Shown here: in pieces, positions 13,414 through 17,049 of the stretch
Layout of the letters: each line of letters starts with the position of its first letter
Numbering within the stretch: the stretch's first letter is position 1
Assembly: GCA_964346325.1 (NCBI GenBank)
Contig: CAYFUK010000027.1
Coordinates: 1 to 17,049, forward strand
Direction: 5' to 3'
DNA: 17,049 nucleotides
Source of the DNA: JAUVDZ01 sp964346325
GTDB taxonomy: Bacteria; Patescibacteriota; Gracilibacteria; UBA1369; PNNO01
Position numbers and translations under genes: made by a program
The notes under the pieces: model-generated
Seen by the model: the letters and a program-made list of their open reading frames with translations, nothing else
Databases searched by the model: none
Told to the model about the DNA's origin: nothing

Positions 13414-14225
13414 ACTGCGATTTTAAATTTAATAAACGGTTCGTGGGTATAATTTAAGAGTTCGAAATCATCGATTGCGATTTCATCAAAAGGTTTTTTA
13501 GCGACTTTAAGCTGCGGAAGAGGGTGAGGTTTTCTGGTGATTTGTTCTTTAAGTCCTTCAACATGATTTTTATAAATGTGTGCATCTCCCAGGGTGTGAG
13601 TGAAAATTCCCGGCTCAAGATTGCATTCCTGTGCGACCATAATCATTAATGCCGCATAACTCGCAATATTATAAGGAACACCAAGCGCAATATCGGCACT
13701 ACGTTGATACAACTGGCAATCCAGCCTGCCGTTTACAACATAAAACTGAAAAAAAGCATGACATGGCGGTAAAGCCATTCTTGGCAGATCAGCCGGATTC
13801 CAGGCACTTACAATAATTCTTCGTGAGGTTGGATTATTTTTGATCATATCAAGTGCCTGCGCTATTTGATCAACATGAGTAACAGTGCATTTGTCTGTTT
13901 TCGGATCATGTATGTGTCTTTCCCATTTTCGCCATTGGTAGCCGTAGATTGGCCCCAGCTCACCGTTTTCATCAGCCCATTCATTCCAGATTTTTGTATG
14001 CGGAAGCAGCCCCTCATTGATATTTGTTGCACCTTTTAAGAACCATAAAAGTTCTCTTATAATATTTTTTATACTTACTTTTTTGGTTGTAACAAGCGGA
14101 AATCCTTCCCGGAGATCATATTTTGTCTGAGTTCCGAAAACCGACAAAATACCTGTTCCGGTACGATCAGGTTTGTCTTCGCCGTTTTCAAGAACGAATT
14201 TTACCAGCTCAAGATATTGCTTCAT
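13410..14225 (-). CDS. thyA: Thymidylate synthase (ThyA type)
   Basis: 271 aa, full length. Methylates dUMP to dTMP using methylene-tetrahydrofolate. Seen: D-R-T-G-T-G (20-25, phosphate-binding R21), S-R-R (134-136), the nucleophile C155 in A-L-P-P-C-H-A-F-F-Q, Q-R-S-A-D (174-178), the nucleotide-binding N186 and the H-I-Y of 216-218; the C-terminus ends in A-V as usual. First gene of the thyA-folA operon. Its promoter region is shared with the divergent DUF763-umuDC operon, so dTMP supply and translesion repair genes lie back to back. It is ThyA and not the flavin enzyme ThyX. Confidence 0.96.
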   Translation of the reverse strand: MKQYLELVKFVLENGEDKPDRTGTGILSVFGTQTKYDLREGFPLVTTKKVSIKNIIRELLWFLKGATNINEGLLPHTKIWNEWADENGELGPIYGYQWRKWERHIHDPKTDKCTVTHVDQIAQALDMIKNNPTSRRIIVSAWNPADLPRMALPPCHAFFQFYVVNGRLDCQLYQRSADIALGVPYNIASYAALMIMVAQECNLEPGIFTHTLGDAHIYKNHVEGLKEQITRKPHPLPQLKVAKKPFDEIAIDDFELLNYTHEPFIKFKIAV

Positions 14226-14246
14226 AAGATTGGGTTAGGCGAATTT

Positions 14247-14273
14247 ATTATATATGAAATTTTCTCTTCACAA
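14247..14273 (-). promoter_or_regulatory. Promoter of thyA-folA
   Basis: Read on the minus strand: TTGTGA (14273-14268), a 15-base spacer and TATAAT (14252-14247). The spacer is short, but the -10 box is perfect and lies 21 bases before the thyA ATG. The -35 overlaps that of the opposite promoter. Confidence 0.5.
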
Positions 14274-14294
14274 AAATTTTTTACCTGCTATACT
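14267..14294 (+). promoter_or_regulatory. Promoter of the DUF763-IMPase-umuD-umuC operon
   Basis: TTCACA (14267-14272), a 16-base spacer ending in TGC, and TATACT (14289-14294), an extended -10. The start would be near 14301, inside the 18-bp palindrome. The -35 overlaps that of the thyA promoter on the other strand. Confidence 0.65.
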
Positions 14295-14297
14295 CAA

Positions 14298-14315
14298 GGT
14301 GAGTGCGCACTCACC
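14298..14315. promoter_or_regulatory. 18-bp palindromic operator at the umuDC-operon transcription start
   Basis: GGTGAGTGCGCACTCACC is perfectly self-complementary. It begins four bases after the -10 box and covers the predicted transcription start, where a bound repressor dimer would block initiation. It matches neither CTGT-N8-ACAG nor GAAC-N4-GTTC type LexA boxes. GAGTG/CACTC arms of this kind occur in sites of several dimeric repressors, including TetR-family ones. The true binder is unknown. Confidence 0.75.
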
Positions 14316-14335
14316 AAAAAATAATATTCGTAAAA

Positions 14336-15502
14336 ATGCGAAGAGGAATAGCAACAATGACGCTTGATACGGGTAAATGCCCCAAATGGCTGTTCGAAAG
14401 AATGGTTAAGCTCGGCCGTGAAATGATGCAGGTTTTAATTGCAGAATTTGGGCCTGATGAATTTATTCGTCGCATATCCGATCCTGTTTGGTTTCAGTCA
14501 CTTGGCACTGTTTTGGCTTTTGACTGGAATGCAAGTGGCCTTACCACAATTCTTACCGCTGCATTAAAAGAGGCAATTCGCGGAATGGAGCGTGATTTTG
14601 GTATTTTTATTTGTGGCGGTAAAGGTAAAACCTCACTTAAAACTCCCGATCAGATTGCCAATTGGGGAGCATGGCTGAGTCTGCCCGACCGGCATGTCAA
14701 TAACCTTGTCTATAATTCAAAAATGAGTGCAAAGGTTGATACAGCCTTAATTCAGGATAGCTTTGACATTTATCATCATGCTTTTTTCTTTTCAAAAAAC
14801 GGTGCATGGGCTGTTATTCAGCAGGGCATGAATAAAGTTGAAAAATCAGCACGTAGATACCACTGGTCATCAGACAGCGCAACCGATTTAATTGTTGAAC
14901 CTCATAAAGGAATTGTCTCCGATCCGTGGCATACAAAAACTTTAAATATGACTTCTCGTCAATCTGAAGGCAACAAGCAATTGACAGTCGACATTGTTTC
15001 AACCGGCAAATATTACAATTTAATGAAAGATATACAGGTTTTAAGAAGACACTCGTCACATTTATCACAAATGGTGTCTATGAATGTTAATAAAGATCAG
15101 TTAACACTTCTTAATCTGGAGCCGCGCGAGTTTAAAACTCATCCTGTAATGGCTGAAAATTTTTCAAAAAGTAAATACCTGGACAAAATTTTATGGCAGA
15201 TTTGTGATCGTCAGCCCAAATCTTACGAATCTTTGCTGGCAATGCCCGGAGTCGGCCCAAAAACAATACGTGCACTTTCACTTGTTTCCGAAGTTATATA
15301 CGGTTCTCCGGCTTCGTATAAAGACCCTGCACGTTACAGCTTTGCACATGGCGGCAAAGATGCCACGCCTTATCCTGTTAATCGTCGCAGAATGGACAAC
15401 TCTATTGAATTTCTTAAAAAAGCTGTGGAAAAAACCGGGTTCAGTTATACTGAAAAACGAAAAGCAATTAACCGTCTTAATAAACATGGACAAATACACT
15501 GA
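14336..15502 (+). CDS. DUF763 family protein with helix-hairpin-helix motif
   Basis: 388 aa from the ATG at 14336, full length for DUF763, a family of unknown biochemical role common in archaea and some bacteria. The N-terminus (M-R-R-G-I-A, then P-K-W-L-F-E-R-M-V-K-L-G-R-E-M at 16-30) matches the family start. The C-terminus has A-M-P-G-V-G-P-K-T-I-R-A-L (302-314), a helix-hairpin-helix DNA-binding motif, and Y-S-F-A-H-G-G-K-D (334-342), a family signature. A longer GTG start at 14303 is rejected because it lies inside the palindrome at the predicted transcription start. The gene leads an operon with umuD and umuC, so a DNA-repair role is inferred. Its end overlaps the next gene by 17 bases. 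Confidence 0.88.
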   Translation: MRRGIATMTLDTGKCPKWLFERMVKLGREMMQVLIAEFGPDEFIRRISDPVWFQSLGTVLAFDWNASGLTTILTAALKEAIRGMERDFGIFICGGKGKTSLKTPDQIANWGAWLSLPDRHVNNLVYNSKMSAKVDTALIQDSFDIYHHAFFFSKNGAWAVIQQGMNKVEKSARRYHWSSDSATDLIVEPHKGIVSDPWHTKTLNMTSRQSEGNKQLTVDIVSTGKYYNLMKDIQVLRRHSSHLSQMVSMNVNKDQLTLLNLEPREFKTHPVMAENFSKSKYLDKILWQICDRQPKSYESLLAMPGVGPKTIRALSLVSEVIYGSPASYKDPARYSFAHGGKDATPYPVNRRRMDNSIEFLKKAVEKTGFSYTEKRKAINRLNKHGQIH

Positions 15503-16274
15503 ATTTTCTCAAAAAATAGCAAAAAAAGGCGCAGATACATTAATGAAAGATTTTAAAAAGTTCGATCCTTCAACTCGCGGTACTCCAAAAGAAATCAAAA
15601 CCCGCTATGATGAAATTGTTGATAAAATGCTTATAAAAGAGATTGAACGCGAGTTTCCGTATCATTCTCTGCTAACCGAAGAATCCGGATGGATTAAAAA
15701 AGATAAAGATTTTCTTTGGATAATCGATCCTTTGGATGGTACAGGCAACTATATGAACGGCAATCCCTTTTTTGCAATTTCAATTGCTTTATGGATAAAG
15801 GGCCGACCACATTGCGGGGTAATCGAAGCTCCTGCAATTGGCGAAACTTTTGTGGCGCAAAAAAATGCCGGAGCTTACTTTTATAAAAACGGACGCAAAC
15901 AAAAAACCGCTTTAAGCAAAACTTCGGAAATCAAAAAAGCTTACCTTACTTTTTGTGAAGGTGGATCTAAACAAAAAAAACGCGTTCTTAACTATTTAAA
16001 TCAATATTACGATAAAGCCAAGGACATGCGAAAACTGGGCTCGGCGGCTCTTGAATGTGCATGGGTCGGAATGGGCCGCGCAGATGCTTATATAACTCCT
16101 GAAATTTCATTATGGGATATAGCCGCGGGGATGCTGTTTGTAAAAGAAGCGGGCGGCCGAACAATAAATTTTAAACTCGAGCCTCTAACATCGGTCGGTC
16201 TGCTTGAAAATTGGGATTCAATAAATCTTGTAGCAGCCAATAAATCGCTCAAATTAAATAAAATTAAATACTGA
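15486..16274 (+). CDS. Inositol-monophosphatase-family enzyme
   Basis: 262 aa from the ATG at 15486. The frame is open further upstream only because it runs over DUF763 in another frame, and the upstream part has no family features. Metal-site motifs are complete: L-T-E-E-S (64-68), W-I-I-D-P-L-D-G-T-G-N-Y (78-89, D81 and D84), G-S-A-A-L-E (185-190) and W-D-I-A-A-G (210-215, D211). The fold hydrolyses small phosphate esters with Mg; substrates in the family include inositol phosphate, histidinol phosphate, fructose bisphosphate and PAP (CysQ), and the sequence alone does not decide. Its place between a DUF763 gene and umuD, with overlap on one side and a 1-base gap on the other, is unusual for a housekeeping phosphatase and suggests a repair-linked or nucleotide substrate. 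Confidence 0.88.
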   Translation: MDKYTEFSQKIAKKGADTLMKDFKKFDPSTRGTPKEIKTRYDEIVDKMLIKEIEREFPYHSLLTEESGWIKKDKDFLWIIDPLDGTGNYMNGNPFFAISIALWIKGRPHCGVIEAPAIGETFVAQKNAGAYFYKNGRKQKTALSKTSEIKKAYLTFCEGGSKQKKRVLNYLNQYYDKAKDMRKLGSAALECAWVGMGRADAYITPEISLWDIAAGMLFVKEAGGRTINFKLEPLTSVGLLENWDSINLVAANKSLKLNKIKY

Positions 16275-16275
16275 T

Positions 16276-16716
16276 ATGAAGCCGGAAAAGTCTATACAAA
16301 TCACAGACGTTTATTTGGCATCTTCAAAAAAAGGTAAAGCTTTGCCTGAATATGCCGGAGTGGCAGCCGGGTTTCCTTCTCCTGCCGATGATTTTTTGGA
16401 AGAAAAATTGGATCTTAATGAAAAGCTTATTAAACACCCTGCAGCAACTTTTTTTGTTCGGGTATCAGGCAATTCAATGATAAAGGCGGGTATTCATTCC
16501 GGGGATATGCTGATTGTTGATCGCTCTCTTGATGCAAAATCCGGAAGCGTTGTTGTTGCCGTTATTGACGGTGAGTTTACGGTTAAGCGCATCAGCTTTA
16601 AAGGTGAGCGGCTTTATTTAATGCCGGAAAATTCTCGTTTTAAACCGATTGAAATTAAGCCTGAATCAAATTTTCAGGTTTGGGGCATTGTTACGAATGT
16701 AATTCATAAAGTATGA
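16276..16716 (+). CDS. umuD: UmuD-like self-cleaving SOS mutagenesis protein
   Basis: 146 aa, the size of UmuD. Lacks the N-terminal helix-turn-helix of LexA. The self-cleavage bond should be A31-G32 in G-V-A-A-G-F-P-S-P, followed by the S24 peptidase fold with nucleophile S67 (V-S-G-N-S-M) and base K104 (F-T-V-K-R-I). RecA filaments normally trigger the cut, and the trimmed dimer joins UmuC to form polymerase V. It starts one base after the IMPase-family gene and overlaps umuC by ATGA (16713-16716), so all four genes should be made together. Confidence 0.93.
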   Translation: MKPEKSIQITDVYLASSKKGKALPEYAGVAAGFPSPADDFLEEKLDLNEKLIKHPAATFFVRVSGNSMIKAGIHSGDMLIVDRSLDAKSGSVVVAVIDGEFTVKRISFKGERLYLMPENSRFKPIEIKPESNFQVWGIVTNVIHKV

Positions 16717-17049
16717 CTTTTGCGCTTGTGGACTGCAACAATTTTTATGTTTCAGTTGAGCGGGTTTTTAATCCAAAACTCGAGGGCAAGCCTGTGGTTG
16801 TTCTTTCGAATAATGACGGTGTGATTATTGCGCGTTCAAACGAGGCAAAAGCGCTTGGTATTAAAATGGCGACACCGGTTTTTAAAGTCGGGGATATTAT
16901 TCAAAAATATGATGTTAAGGTTTTTTCTTCGAATTATGTTTTATACGGTGATATGTCTGATCGTGTAATTACGATTTTATACGAGTCGGCTCCCGAAGTT
17001 GAAATATATTCAATTGATGAAGCTTTTTTGAAACTTGATGGAATTCAGC
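16713..17049 (+). CDS. umuC: UmuC, Y-family DNA polymerase V catalytic subunit (partial)
   Basis: The first 112 codons are seen; the gene is cut by the window end. The start A-L-V-D-C-N-N-F-Y-V-S-V-E-R holds the first metal Asp (D7) and the Y12 steric gate. S-N-N-D-G-V-I-I-A-R-S-N-E-A-K-A-L-G-I (32-50) is the nucleotide-binding segment typical of UmuC, and Y-S-I-D-E-A-F (99-105) holds D102 and E103. All catalytic residues in the visible part are intact. Copies DNA past lesions at the cost of mutations. It overlaps umuD by four bases and belongs to the operon with DUF763 and the IMPase-family gene. Confidence 0.95.
   Translation, partial: MTFALVDCNNFYVSVERVFNPKLEGKPVVVLSNNDGVIIARSNEAKALGIKMATPVFKVGDIIQKYDVKVFSSNYVLYGDMSDRVITILYESAPEVEIYSIDEAFLKLDGIQ

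Noticed and set aside
14303..14335. GTG start adding 11 residues to the DUF763 protein
   Set aside because: It lies in the palindrome at the predicted transcription start, and family proteins begin at the M-R-R-G position.
15204..15485. 94-residue N-terminal extension of the IMPase-family gene
   Set aside because: It lies entirely over the DUF763 coding region in another frame and has no family features; the ATG at 15486 matches the family start.
1..17049. CRISPR array, insertion sequence or prophage genes
   Set aside because: No spaced direct repeats, transposase, integrase or phage structural genes were seen.

Overview
The window is AT-rich bacterial DNA with short intergenic gaps. It uses the standard bacterial code: TGA ends several recognisable genes, so the UGA=Gly code of Gracilibacteria/Absconditabacteria is excluded. 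Several traits suggest a Patescibacteria (CPR) member, perhaps near Peregrinibacteria or a similar lineage. These are short AT-rich leaders with almost no Shine-Dalgarno sequences, extended -10 promoters lying against start codons, many SLH-type surface proteins, a compact layout, and a CPSF-like MBL nuclease. The lineage is an inference from style, not from a marker gene.

Layout. (1) Positions 1-3502, envelope block on +: two secreted SLH-domain proteins (the second carrying a BsuPI-like N-terminal domain), then a membrane-anchored CapA-type metallophosphatase-fold protein. (2) 3542-5763 on +: an MBL/beta-CASP RNA nuclease, tRNA-Gly(TCC), then a two-gene nucleotidyltransferase module whose second gene is only 43 codons. 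(3) 5764-5974: a noncoding stretch richer in GC than its surroundings, with a perfect 22-bp palindrome and then a terminator for the opposite strand. (4) 7685-5975 on -: an ECF sigma factor overlapping a single-pass membrane protein with a long acidic helical extracellular region, a likely anti-sigma partner. (5) 7738-9592 on +: htrA-hsp20 heat-shock operon, with a CIRCE (HrcA) operator wrapped around the promoter -10 box. (6) 9602-12891: alanine racemase from a leaderless-looking promoter, a 56-aa plus 160-aa membrane pair (ferric-reductase-like), a candidate 36-aa His-tailed membrane peptide on -, and a CPA2-type cation/proton antiporter. (7) 14225-12892 on -: thyA-folA, overlapping by ATGA. 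(8) 14267-17049 on +, divergent from thyA: DUF763 protein, inositol-monophosphatase-family enzyme, UmuD, UmuC (cut by the window end). These four genes are tightly coupled and preceded by a perfect 18-bp palindrome at the predicted transcription start.

The most interesting system is block 8. It looks like a damage-inducible translesion synthesis operon in which a DUF763 helix-hairpin-helix protein and an IMPase-family hydrolase are translationally coupled to DNA polymerase V (UmuDC) under an operator unlike the classical LexA boxes. Next come the CIRCE-controlled protease/chaperone operon, the sigma/membrane-coiled-coil pair, and promoters placed so that mRNAs would start at or almost at the AUG.
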